From NCBI RefSeq assembly GCF_000971175.1, contig NZ_BBLY01000001.1, positions 793,709-857,708 of the forward strand: DNA of 64,000 nt. The letters are read 5' to 3'. The first letter of the stretch is position 1. The number at the start of each line of letters is the position of its first letter. This document shows, piece after piece, positions 20,746 to 28,767 of the stretch. A model generated the notes under the pieces. That model saw only the letters and a program-made list of their open reading frames with translations, was not told the DNA's origin and searched no databases. Source of the stretch: Demequina pelophila. Lineage in GTDB: Bacteria; Actinomycetota; Actinomycetes; Actinomycetales; Demequinaceae. The translations under genes were made by a program, and so were the position numbers.

Positions 20746-23340
20746 CTAGGCCGTGCCCGCCGCCGATCCGCGCCCGCCCGGGCCGGCCTCCCCCGTGCGA
20801 TAGCGATACGAGCCCGCGACCGCCCGGTGGACCGCACCGTCGGGCAGCACCACCGTCCCGGACACCCCGGGCGGCAGCGTCACGTCGAGCGTGAACTCCT
20901 CCCCGTCCAGGGTCCAGCCGACCGCGATCTCGCCGGCCGGGCTGAGGTGCCGGGCGGAGGCGGAGGTCAGCCCGCCGCCGGGGCGGGGCCGGATCTCGAC
21001 CTCGCGGTAGCCCGGCGCGGACGGGGCGAGGCCCGCGACCACGCGGTGCAGGAAGTCCACCACCGCGCCGAGGGCGTAGTGGTTGAAGGACGTCATGTCG
21101 CCGGGATTGATCGAGCCGTCCGGGAGCATCGAGTCCCACCGCTCCCAGATGGTGGTGCCGCCCATCGACACCGTGTAGAGCCACGACGGGCACTCGGTCT
21201 GCAGCAGCAGCGCGTAGGCGTCGTCGAGATGTCCCGTCGAGGCGAGCGCGTCGCAGATGATCGGGGTGCCCACGAATCCGGTCTGGATCCGGTGTCCGCC
21301 CGCGCGCACGGCGCGCGACAGGAGGTCGCCCGCCCGCGCACGCATCGCATCGTCCACCGCCAGGTCGAACTCGATGACGAGCGCGAGCCCGGTGGGGGCG
21401 TCGGACAGCGACTCGAGGTCGGCGAGCCAGCGGCGCTGGATGCCTCCCAGTACCCGCCCGGCGAGGGCCTGGCAGCGCGCCGCCTCGGCGTCGCGGCCGA
21501 GCAGCGTCGCGGCCTGGGCCGCCATCCGTGCGGAGCGCACCGCGCAGGCGGAGGCGACAAGGTAGCGGTCGGTGCGGGCGTCGGCCGGGTCGTGCGGCGG
21601 GGCGGCGGGGTCGAGCCAGTCGCCCAGCTCCATCGACCCCTCGACCACGTCCGCGGCGCGCACGCGCTTCTCCACGTGGTCGAGCCACGCGAGCATGGAC
21701 GGGAACTGCCGCTCGAGCACCCCGACGTCGCCGCGCCTCTCGTACATCACCCAAGGCACCACGACCGCCGCGTCGCCCCACGCCATGGAGGCCCCGCGCG
21801 GGAACCCGCACTCGACCCACGGCACGAAGTTGGGCACCCAGCCGTCCTCGCCCTGCTCCGCGGCGACGTCGCGCAGCCACGAGCTGAGCACGCCGTCCGC
21901 CCCGTAGAGGAACTCGGCCGCGGGAGCGAACACCTGAATGTCGCCCGTCCAGCCCATGCGCTCGTCACGCTGCGGGCAGTCGGTGGGCAGGTCGACGAAG
22001 TTGTCGCGCATCGACCACACGGTGTTCTCGTGGAGGCGGTTGAGCATCGGGTCGGAACACTCGAACCAGCCGCGCCGCTCCATGTCGGTGTGGATGACGA
22101 CCGCCTCGACGTCGCCGTCGGCGAGGTCGCCCGGCCAATTCTCCAGCTCGGCGTAGCGGAAGCCATGGATGGTGAATCGGGGGCTCCACACGGCCGGGGT
22201 GCCGTCCGAGGTGTACGCGTCGATGGAGACGGCGCGGCGGAGCGGCCTGGTCCCCAGCGCATCGTTCTCGAGGACCTCGGCGTGGTGGAGCACGACGGTG
22301 TGGCCTGCCGGAGCGTCCACCCGGACGCGCAGCACTCCGGAGATGTTCTGGCCGAAGTCCAGCCGGATCCGGCCGTCGGGCCGGCGCTCGACCGCGACGG
22401 GCGTCAACGCCTCGATCGGTCGCACCGGCTCGTTGATCGCGGGCTCGAGGCGCGCGGCGAGATCCGAGACGTCGCGCCGCTCCGGCGCGGCCCAGCCCGC
22501 CGTGTCGTGTCCCGGCAGGTCCCACCCGGCCGGAAGCAGCCGCGCGTCGTAGCGCTCGCCCTCGTAGAGACCGGCGGCGGTCGCAGGTCCCGGGGCCGTG
22601 CGCCACGCATCCCCCAGGGGAACGATGCGGCGCTCGCCGGCGGCATCCTCCACCTCCAGCTGCGCGAGCAGGCCCACGTGCGCGCCGTACACGTCCCACA
22701 GACCGCCGTCGAAGCCGATGTTCCCGCGGAACCAGCCGTCGGCGAGCTCGGCGGCAAGCACGTTCGCGCCGGCGCGCAGCCGCTCGGTCACGTCGTGCAC
22801 GCGGTAGCGGTGGCGGTGGGTGTAGCTGGTCCAGCCGGGCGCCAGGTGCTCGTCGGAGACGGGGGCACCGTTGAGTCGGCCGACGTGGACGCCCGCCGAC
22901 GTCACGTACAGCCGGGCGGCGGCGGGCGCGGAGTCGAGCGTGAACTCGGCGCGCAGCAGCCACGACGGCCGGGTCACGTGCGGAGCGGACGCCGACGGCA
23001 CCACGAGCGGCTCGACCCAGTCGGCGGGCGCATAGAGAGCACCCTCGACCGGCAGCGGAGCGGACCACTCGGTCCACTCCCCCGCGACCTGGGCGCGCAC
23101 GCTCAGCTCGGTGCGCTCGCGCGACGCGAGCGGGGCGAACGGCCAGTCGATCAGGGTGTGGGCGTCCCCATCGACGTCTGCAGTGGTCTCGCCTCCGTCG
23201 CGGCGGATGCGGACCTGAGCCCGCTCCTGAGCTGACCCGGCGGGCGTCTCGGCGAGCCTCCACGACAGGCGCGGCGCCGGCAGCGGCGCCCCCAGCGCAT
23301 CGTCCCTGAGGCCCGCCCGGACCCCGACGACGGCGCTCAT
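20746..23340 (-). CDS. GH78 alpha-L-rhamnosidase
   Basis: This 864-residue glycoside hydrolase of family 78 has N-terminal beta-sandwich domains (Bac_rhamnosid_N at about 120-290), an alpha/alpha-barrel catalytic domain (about 380-730) with CPQRDERMGWTGDIQVFAP and GGTTIWERWDSM, and a C-terminal beta domain. These two segments carry the acidic and aromatic residues of GH78 active sites. There is no signal peptide, so it should act in the cytoplasm on imported rhamnosides or rhamnogalacturonan pieces, releasing L-rhamnose. The ATG overlaps the permease stop (ATGA). It supplies substrate for the rhaI operon. Confidence 0.93.
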   Translation of the reverse strand: MSAVVGVRAGLRDDALGAPLPAPRLSWRLAETPAGSAQERAQVRIRRDGGETTADVDGDAHTLIDWPFAPLASRERTELSVRAQVAGEWTEWSAPLPVEGALYAPADWVEPLVVPSASAPHVTRPSWLLRAEFTLDSAPAAARLYVTSAGVHVGRLNGAPVSDEHLAPGWTSYTHRHRYRVHDVTERLRAGANVLAAELADGWFRGNIGFDGGLWDVYGAHVGLLAQLEVEDAAGERRIVPLGDAWRTAPGPATAAGLYEGERYDARLLPAGWDLPGHDTAGWAAPERRDVSDLAARLEPAINEPVRPIEALTPVAVERRPDGRIRLDFGQNISGVLRVRVDAPAGHTVVLHHAEVLENDALGTRPLRRAVSIDAYTSDGTPAVWSPRFTIHGFRYAELENWPGDLADGDVEAVVIHTDMERRGWFECSDPMLNRLHENTVWSMRDNFVDLPTDCPQRDERMGWTGDIQVFAPAAEFLYGADGVLSSWLRDVAAEQGEDGWVPNFVPWVECGFPRGASMAWGDAAVVVPWVMYERRGDVGVLERQFPSMLAWLDHVEKRVRAADVVEGSMELGDWLDPAAPPHDPADARTDRYLVASACAVRSARMAAQAATLLGRDAEAARCQALAGRVLGGIQRRWLADLESLSDAPTGLALVIEFDLAVDDAMRARAGDLLSRAVRAGGHRIQTGFVGTPIICDALASTGHLDDAYALLLQTECPSWLYTVSMGGTTIWERWDSMLPDGSINPGDMTSFNHYALGAVVDFLHRVVAGLAPSAPGYREVEIRPRPGGGLTSASARHLSPAGEIAVGWTLDGEEFTLDVTLPPGVSGTVVLPDGAVHRAVAGSYRYRTGEAGPGGRGSAAGTA

Positions 23341-24233
23341 CCCTTCACCGCGCCGGAGGTCAGGCCCGCCATCACCTTCTGGTTGAGGAAGATGTAGAGC
23401 CCGAGCGTGCCGAACACCGTCACCGAGATGGCGGCGAACAGGGGCCCGTAGTTGACGGCGCCGTACTGACCCGTGAAGTTGAGCAGGCCCACCTGGATGG
23501 TGCGCAGGTCCGCCTTGGTCACGAAGGTCATCGCGACCAGCAGGTCGTTCCACAGGAAGAAGAACTGCACCAGCGCGACCGTGAAGATGGCGTTCTTCAC
23601 CAGCGGCAGGGTGACGTTACGGAAGATGCGCCACACGCTCGCGCCGTCGAGCGTCGCCGCCTCGAACACCTCGCGAGGGATGCCCCGCATGAAGGTGGCC
23701 AGCATGAAGACGGTCAGCGGCAGGCCGATCGCGGTGTAGGTGATGACGAGCGGCCACATGGTGCCCGTGATGCCGGCGCGGAAGTACATGGTGAACAGCG
23801 GCAGCAGGATCATCTGCGTGGGCACCATGATTCCCGCGAGGAAGAGGATGAGCACCACGCTCCGTCCCTTCCACACCAGGATCTGGAGCGCGAAGGCCGC
23901 GGCCGACCCGAAGATGATGACGAGAGCGAGCGACGGGAAGACGGCGAGCACCGAGTTCCGGATGTAGGTGCCCATCCCGCCATCGACGAACGCGGAGACG
24001 TAGTTGTCGAAGTTCCACTGCTGCGGCAGTGCCCAGAAGGGCTCCGACAGGAACTCCGGCTGCGTCTTGAAGGACCCCATGAGGATCCAGAACATCGGGT
24101 AGATCACGGTCGCGAGGACCAGCCCGAGGCCCACCCAGCCGGGGATGCGGCGCAGGCGCACGCTCAGAGGCTTTCCGGAGCGGCGTCGCTCCTGGGACCG
24201 GCCGCGGTCTGCGGGTGCCAGTGTGGTGGTCAT
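23337..24233 (-). CDS. CUT1 ABC importer permease (MalG-like)
   Basis: This 298-residue permease has a basic N-terminus, six predicted helices and the EAA loop (IPREVFEAATLDGASVWRIF, about residues 180-199) that contacts the ATPase. It pairs with the permease at 24230; start and stop overlap by 4 bp on both sides (ATGA), which implies coupled translation. The GH78 gene next to it suggests rhamnose-containing oligosaccharides as cargo. No ATPase gene is present in this operon. Confidence 0.9.
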   Translation of the reverse strand: MTTTLAPADRGRSQERRRSGKPLSVRLRRIPGWVGLGLVLATVIYPMFWILMGSFKTQPEFLSEPFWALPQQWNFDNYVSAFVDGGMGTYIRNSVLAVFPSLALVIIFGSAAAFALQILVWKGRSVVLILFLAGIMVPTQMILLPLFTMYFRAGITGTMWPLVITYTAIGLPLTVFMLATFMRGIPREVFEAATLDGASVWRIFRNVTLPLVKNAIFTVALVQFFFLWNDLLVAMTFVTKADLRTIQVGLLNFTGQYGAVNYGPLFAAISVTVFGTLGLYIFLNQKVMAGLTSGAVKG

Positions 24234-25114
24234 GATTCGGTCACGTCCCGTCGCATCGATCGGAAGATGAAGATGGTGACGAGCAGGCAGAGGATCGTCA
24301 GCACGAAGGCGACGGTCGAGCCGTACCCGTATTGCCCGTACGCGAAGCTGGTACGGAACATGTAGAGCGTGAGCGGCGTGGTGGCGCTTCCCGGGCCGCC
24401 GTTCGTCAGGGCGACGATGCTGTCGAAGACCTTCAGTGTGCCGTTGATCGAGAAGATCACGGCGGACAGCAGCACGGGCAGCGACATCGGGAGGACGATG
24501 CGTCGGATGAGCTTCCAGGTCCCGGCGCCGTCGATGCGCGCCGACTCCATCATGTCCTGGGGGATCTCGACCAGGCCGGCGTAGAGCAGCACGCCGTAGA
24601 AGCCCATCGAGCGCCACACGTCCATGAGGATGATGACCCAGAACGCGTAGCTCGGCGTGCCGAGGAAGTCGGTCAGATCACCGCCCAGCCACTGCAGGAT
24701 CGTGTTGACCGGCCCCTCCGTGGGCGCGGCCTCGAAGATGCGCGAGAACATCAGTGCCACGGCCACGGTGGGCAGGATCACGGGGAAGAAGATGGTGGTG
24801 CGCACCAGGGGCGACTTGTTCTGCAGGAAGAAGATGTAGACCAGCGCGAGGCCGTAGCCGACCGCGACCTGCAGCACGGTGGTCACCAGGGCGTAGCGCA
24901 CGGTGAACCACAGCGCATCGATCGCGGTGGGATCGCCGAAGAACTTGATCCAGTTGTCGAATCCGACGAACTCGAACCCCGAGATCGCGTTGCCGGCCTG
25001 GAAGGTATAGGTGACCGACCACAGGATCGGGATCACCATGACCACCGTGTAGATGGCGAGGGCCGGGAGGAGCATCACCACCGTGGCGGTGCGATTGCGG
25101 AAGACGGTATCCAC
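24230..25114 (-). CDS. CUT1 ABC importer permease (MalF-like)
   Basis: This 294-residue permease has six predicted helices and an EAA-type loop (IPQDMMESARIDGAGTWKLI, about residues 192-211). The GTG start at 25114 follows AAAGGA. It overlaps the second permease by 4 bp. An 82-bp gap carrying a long hairpin separates it from the upstream binding-protein gene, a common device to lower membrane-subunit output relative to the binding protein. Confidence 0.9.
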   Translation of the reverse strand: MDTVFRNRTATVVMLLPALAIYTVVMVIPILWSVTYTFQAGNAISGFEFVGFDNWIKFFGDPTAIDALWFTVRYALVTTVLQVAVGYGLALVYIFFLQNKSPLVRTTIFFPVILPTVAVALMFSRIFEAAPTEGPVNTILQWLGGDLTDFLGTPSYAFWVIILMDVWRSMGFYGVLLYAGLVEIPQDMMESARIDGAGTWKLIRRIVLPMSLPVLLSAVIFSINGTLKVFDSIVALTNGGPGSATTPLTLYMFRTSFAYGQYGYGSTVAFVLTILCLLVTIFIFRSMRRDVTES

Positions 25115-25150
25115 GAGAATCCTTTAGCGCGCAGAGTGTGAGGGGGGGAC

Positions 25151-25187
25151 CTCGGGTTCCGAGCCCGTGCGGGGCTCGGAACCCGAG
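25151..25187 (-). terminator. Intercistronic hairpin between binding protein and permease genes
   Basis: Perfect 16-base arms (CTCGGGTTCCGAGCCC and its complement) enclose a five-base loop, 10 bp after the binding-protein stop. No T-run follows on the minus strand. Partial termination or protection of the 3' end of the upstream message is likely. Confidence 0.7.
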
Positions 25188-25196
25188 GCAGGGGCG

Positions 25197-26540
25197 TCAG
25201 CCGTTCTGGGCCTGGACCAGCTCCATGAACTCCTGGCCGGAGAGGTTGCCGCCGGCGAGCGCGCCGCCGTTGGTCTGCGACACGGTGGTCGCGGCCGGCG
25301 AGAACGCCGCCTCGAACCACAGGACCGAGCCCGTCGCGTTCGCGATCTGATCCTGGACCATCGTGGTGAGCTCGGACTGCTCGGCGGGGGCGTCCGTGAT
25401 CTCGAAGCCGGTCACCTGACCCGCCTCGTTGAGCGCGACGTCGCCGTAGTTCTGCGCGATGCAGGCGACCCACTCGCCGATGTCGTCGGTGTACGCGCCC
25501 GCGCCGAACATCACCGGCACTCCGGCGTTCGCCGGCGTCTCGTCGATGCTTCCGGCGCCGCCCTCGACCTCAGGGAAGGGGAAGTAGCCGATGTTGTCGA
25601 TGCCGATCTGGTTCTGCGACTCGTCGTTGAAGTTTCCGAGCGCCCAGCTGCCCATGTAGAACATGGCGGCGCCGCCCGTGAGGAACTGGTTCATCGCCGT
25701 GTCGTAGTCGATCGAGCCCGGCGCGGGGCCGAAGAAGCCGGACTCACCGAGCGCCGCCACCGCCTCCGCTCCCTCGACGTACTCCGGGTCGGTCAGGCTC
25801 GCCTCGCCGTCGGCGACCTTCTGCATCGCGTCGGCGCCGAGCGAGCGGAAGATGTAGTTGCCGACGAGCCGGGTGACGGGCCAGCCCTCGGTGCCGGAGG
25901 CGCTCAGCGGCTGGATGTCTGCGGCCTGCAGGGTCTCGGCGACCACGACGAAGTCGCCCCACGTCTCGGGGACGTCCACGCCGGCGTCCTCGAACAGCGC
26001 CTTGTTGTACCAGAATCCCTCGATGTTGTACTCGGTCGGGAGGGCGTAGAGGTCGTCGGACTGGTACAGCTGCTTGAGCGTGGCCTCGGCCGCGGGGAGC
26101 ACCGCGCCCTCGACGCCCAGGTCGGCGAGCACCTCGGACAGGTTGACCACCAGTCCGGCCTCGATCCATTCGGTCATGAGCGACGGCGTGCCGGGCGCCA
26201 TCTGCATCGCGGGCAGCGCGTCGTTGGCCGCGAGCACCTGGAGCTGCTGGTCCCACTGCTCGGCGGCGATCGAGTCGGTCACCAGCGGCGTGCCGTCGGC
26301 GGCAGCGGCGCACGCGCCGGCCTCCAGCGACTCGAGGGTGGCCGCGATGAGGGTGTTCGAGGTCTGGCCGGTGTAGGTGAACTCGTCGCTGGAGGTCATG
26401 GACTCACCGCCGTCGCCGGCGGCGGTCGAACTGTCCTCCGAGTCCGAGGACCCGGAGCACGCGGCGAGGGCCAGCGCGCTCGCCCCGATGAATGCCACGG
26501 CAGCGAGAGACCGGCGGCCGCGCCCAATGTGATTCTTCAC
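25197..26540 (-). CDS. CUT1 ABC importer substrate-binding lipoprotein
   Basis: This 447-residue extracellular solute-binding protein (family 1) has a lipoprotein signal peptide with lipobox ALAAC (Cys 28), a Ser/Asp-rich linker and the two-lobe binding domain; NIEGFWYNKALFEDAGVDVPETWGDF near residue 185 is typical. The GTG start at 26540 follows AGGAGG by 4 bases. It is the first gene of the minus-strand rhamnosidase operon. The ligand is probably a rhamnose-containing oligosaccharide, by context. Two operator-like sites lie directly upstream. Confidence 0.92.
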   Translation of the reverse strand: MKNHIGRGRRSLAAVAFIGASALALAACSGSSDSEDSSTAAGDGGESMTSSDEFTYTGQTSNTLIAATLESLEAGACAAAADGTPLVTDSIAAEQWDQQLQVLAANDALPAMQMAPGTPSLMTEWIEAGLVVNLSEVLADLGVEGAVLPAAEATLKQLYQSDDLYALPTEYNIEGFWYNKALFEDAGVDVPETWGDFVVVAETLQAADIQPLSASGTEGWPVTRLVGNYIFRSLGADAMQKVADGEASLTDPEYVEGAEAVAALGESGFFGPAPGSIDYDTAMNQFLTGGAAMFYMGSWALGNFNDESQNQIGIDNIGYFPFPEVEGGAGSIDETPANAGVPVMFGAGAYTDDIGEWVACIAQNYGDVALNEAGQVTGFEITDAPAEQSELTTMVQDQIANATGSVLWFEAAFSPAATTVSQTNGGALAGGNLSGQEFMELVQAQNG

Positions 26541-26550
26541 GATTCCTCCT

Positions 26551-26589
26551 TGAATCGATTCCGAGGCGCTCCGGCTTTGAAGCGCTTCA
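26551..26589 (-). promoter_or_regulatory. Paired operator-like sites upstream of the rhamnosidase operon
   Basis: TGAATCGATTCC (26551-26562) touches the ribosome site of the binding-protein gene. TGAAGCGCTTCA (26578-26589), extended to a perfect 16-base palindrome TTTGAAGCGCTTCAAA, lies 15 bases further upstream. Both resemble LacI sites but differ from the four exact 12-mers, so they may belong to the operon's own LacI protein. Confidence 0.5.
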
Positions 26590-26802
26590 AACGTCACCAT
26601 AGGAGCGTTATGCAGTGGAGTCAAAAGGGACCCTCCCGGGCGTCGTGCTGCCTGAGGAGGGCGGGCCCGAACTTCGCGGCGCGATCATCACTCCTGGAAA
26701 AACGCCTACTCGCGCGAGGAGTTCGCCCGCCGCCCGGGGCGCGCGCCGCTGACGGAGAGGCACCGCGAGGGGTTGTGAACGTTCTCAGGAATGCCTCGTT
26801 AC

Positions 26803-26930
26803 TGAATCGATACAATCCCGCAGCTCCGCCCCCGCTCGACACCCGCCGCGGTGCCCGGCGGCGCGCCCGCCCGGGAAGCCCGGGGCCCCGAACTGGCGCG
26901 CAGCCCCCGAACTGTGATTGAATCGTTTCA
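26803..26930 (+). promoter_or_regulatory. Upstream region of rhaD with LacI operators
   Basis: This is part of the 499-bp gap between the divergent binding-protein and rhaD genes. TGAATCGATACA at 26803-26814 is a near match. The exact TGAATCGTTTCA lies at 26919-26930, abutting a -10-like TGTGAT at 26913-26918, 110 bp before the rhaD start. No good -35 box is visible. The rest of the gap shows no further gene. Confidence 0.5.
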
Positions 26931-27039
26931 AGGCGGGGCTTGCACGTGCGGGACGCGCGCATCGGCCTCACCCGAGAAACGTGACGACGCAGCAGCGATG
27001 CTGCGCCGCTCCCCACCCAACAACCACAGGAGCACCACA

Positions 27040-27864
27040 GTGACCATCGAGAAGCCCAAGCCCACGCTCGACGAGATGATCGCCCAGATCGGCGAGTGCG
27101 GCTACCGCATCTGCGAGATCGACGCGTCCGAGGCCGGCGCCGGCAACATCTCCGTCTACATGGGCTGGGACGTGGAGGTCCGCCGCCACTTCCCCAATGC
27201 CGAGGAGATCGAGCTTCCCGTCCCCGCCCCCGCGCTCGCCGGCGGCACCGTGCTCGCGACCGGCTCGGGCCGCCGCCTGCGCCAGATCGAGGCCGAGCCC
27301 CTGTCCGCCATCGGCGCCGTGAAGATCCACGAGGGCGGCCTCACCGGCACGCTGTACACCGCGAACACCCGCAAGTTCGCCCGCCTGACCTCGGAGTTCA
27401 ACTCGCACCTGGCCGTCCACCAGGACCAGGTCGAGCGCCGCGGCATCGACTTCCAGGCCGTGGTCCACGCGCAGCCCCCGCACCTCACCTACCTGTCGCA
27501 CATCCCGGCCTACCGCTCCAACGAGCGCATGAACCGCGCGATCCTGCGCTGGGAGCCGGAGACCATCGTGTCGCTGTCGCAGGGCATCTGCGTGCTCGAG
27601 TTCATGATCCCGGGCTCCGAGGAGATGGGGAAGGCCAACGTCGAGGGCCTGCGCGACTACGAGATCACCCTGTGGTCCAAGCACGGCACCATGTCCCGCT
27701 CGGACGTCTCGGTCTTCCGCGCGGTCGACCGCGTCGAGTACGCCGAGACCGGCGCCAAGTACGAGTACATGGACCTGGTCGCCGGCGGCCGCGCCGAGGG
27801 CCTGTCCGCGGAGGACATCCGCGAGGTCGCCGACACCTTCGGCATCAAGTCGCAGTGGCTCTGA
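27040..27864 (+). CDS. rhaD: Rhamnulose-1-phosphate aldolase, E. coli RhaD type
   Basis: This 274-residue class II aldolase has the same length as E. coli RhaD and aligns along its whole length: GNISVYMGWDV near 35, TGSGRR at 74-79, LTSE with Glu 119, VVHAQ with His 143, MIPGSEEMG at 189-197 and WSKHG with His 215. It cleaves L-rhamnulose-1-phosphate to DHAP and L-lactaldehyde. The second His of the HxH metal motif is Gln 145 here. The GTG start follows CAGGAG. It stands alone behind an exact LacI operator and duplicates the aldolase activity of RhaEW. Confidence 0.88.
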   Translation: MTIEKPKPTLDEMIAQIGECGYRICEIDASEAGAGNISVYMGWDVEVRRHFPNAEEIELPVPAPALAGGTVLATGSGRRLRQIEAEPLSAIGAVKIHEGGLTGTLYTANTRKFARLTSEFNSHLAVHQDQVERRGIDFQAVVHAQPPHLTYLSHIPAYRSNERMNRAILRWEPETIVSLSQGICVLEFMIPGSEEMGKANVEGLRDYEITLWSKHGTMSRSDVSVFRAVDRVEYAETGAKYEYMDLVAGGRAEGLSAEDIREVADTFGIKSQWL

Positions 27865-27935
27865 GCCGCTGACCGCCTGACTCCACGAGGCGCCGTCACC
27901 CGCGAGGGTGGCGGCGCTTCGTCGCGTCCGGACCC

Positions 27936-28583
27936 TCAGACCTCGGCCGGCTCCCCCACCGCCAGCCGTCGCACCTCGGCCTCGGGGCAGAACCCCGCCA
28001 GCATCCCAGCGTACTTGGCGGGATTGCTCGCCCCCGACTCGTGCATCGGCACCGCGACGCGCGGGCCCACGGCCCTCACGTAGTCGACGGCCTCGGCGAG
28101 CTTGAGCCACGGCGAGTCGATGGCCACCAGCAGCACGTCCACGGGCGCCTCCGGAACCGTGAACGAGTCGCCGGGGTGGAGCAGCGCTCCCCCGTCGACC
28201 AGGTACGCGTTGTTGGTGCACCCGGGCACCTCGCGGTAGACCGCCGCGTGGATCCCGCCCAGCACGTCCACCCGCGTGCCGCCGTGGCCGTTCTCGTCGC
28301 CGAAGCGCAGCACATCGCCCGGGCGCGCGACGTCGACCCCGGGCGGCAGGCCCTCGACGGACGATGCGGTGTCCGGGTCGACCACCAGCCTCGCCTGAGG
28401 ATTGGAGGCCAGGAGGCCGGCCAGCCGGGACGTGTCGACGTGGTCCTCGTGCTGGTGGGTGATGAGCACGGCGTCGAGGCCGGTCACGCCCTCGACGTCC
28501 GAGTAGCAGCCGGGGTCGAACAGCAGCCGCGCGGCGCCCGTGTCGACGATGAAGCAGGCATGGCCCAGGTGGGTGAGCTGCAC
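27936..28583 (-). CDS. MBL-fold metal-dependent hydrolase (UlaG-like)
   Basis: This 215-residue metallo-beta-lactamase-fold protein starts at GTG (QLTHLGHACF) after GAGGGGG. The metal motif THQHEDHVD (about residues 52-60), an HPGD motif and a C-terminal MHESG histidine are visible. The compact form without a beta-lactamase signal peptide resembles UlaG/YtfB-like hydrolases acting on phosphoesters or lactones; the substrate is unknown. It lies between rhaD and fucO but on the opposite strand to rhaD, with its own spacing, so a role in rhamnose use is not implied. Confidence 0.85.
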   Translation of the reverse strand: MQLTHLGHACFIVDTGAARLLFDPGCYSDVEGVTGLDAVLITHQHEDHVDTSRLAGLLASNPQARLVVDPDTASSVEGLPPGVDVARPGDVLRFGDENGHGGTRVDVLGGIHAAVYREVPGCTNNAYLVDGGALLHPGDSFTVPEAPVDVLLVAIDSPWLKLAEAVDYVRAVGPRVAVPMHESGASNPAKYAGMLAGFCPEAEVRRLAVGEPAEV

Positions 28584-28719
28584 GGGACCCCCTCGTCCGT
28601 CGGGCCGCCCCGGAGACCGGGCGGCGCGTCGTCCCGACCCTAGCGGCCGGCGAGGCGCCGACGCCAGGGCTCCACGCATCGTCCCCTCGCACGTCCCCGA
28701 GCACCCTGGAAACGCGCAA

Positions 28720-28751
28720 GGGCGCCCCGGACCGTGAGGTCCGAGGCGCCC
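28720..28751 (-). terminator. Terminator downstream of fucO
   Basis: Fourteen-base arms (GGGCGCCCCGGACC, one mismatch) enclose a four-base loop, 16 bp beyond the fucO stop. On the minus strand the hairpin is followed by a T-containing stretch. Confidence 0.65.
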
Positions 28752-28767
28752 CGGGTGACGCGACGGG

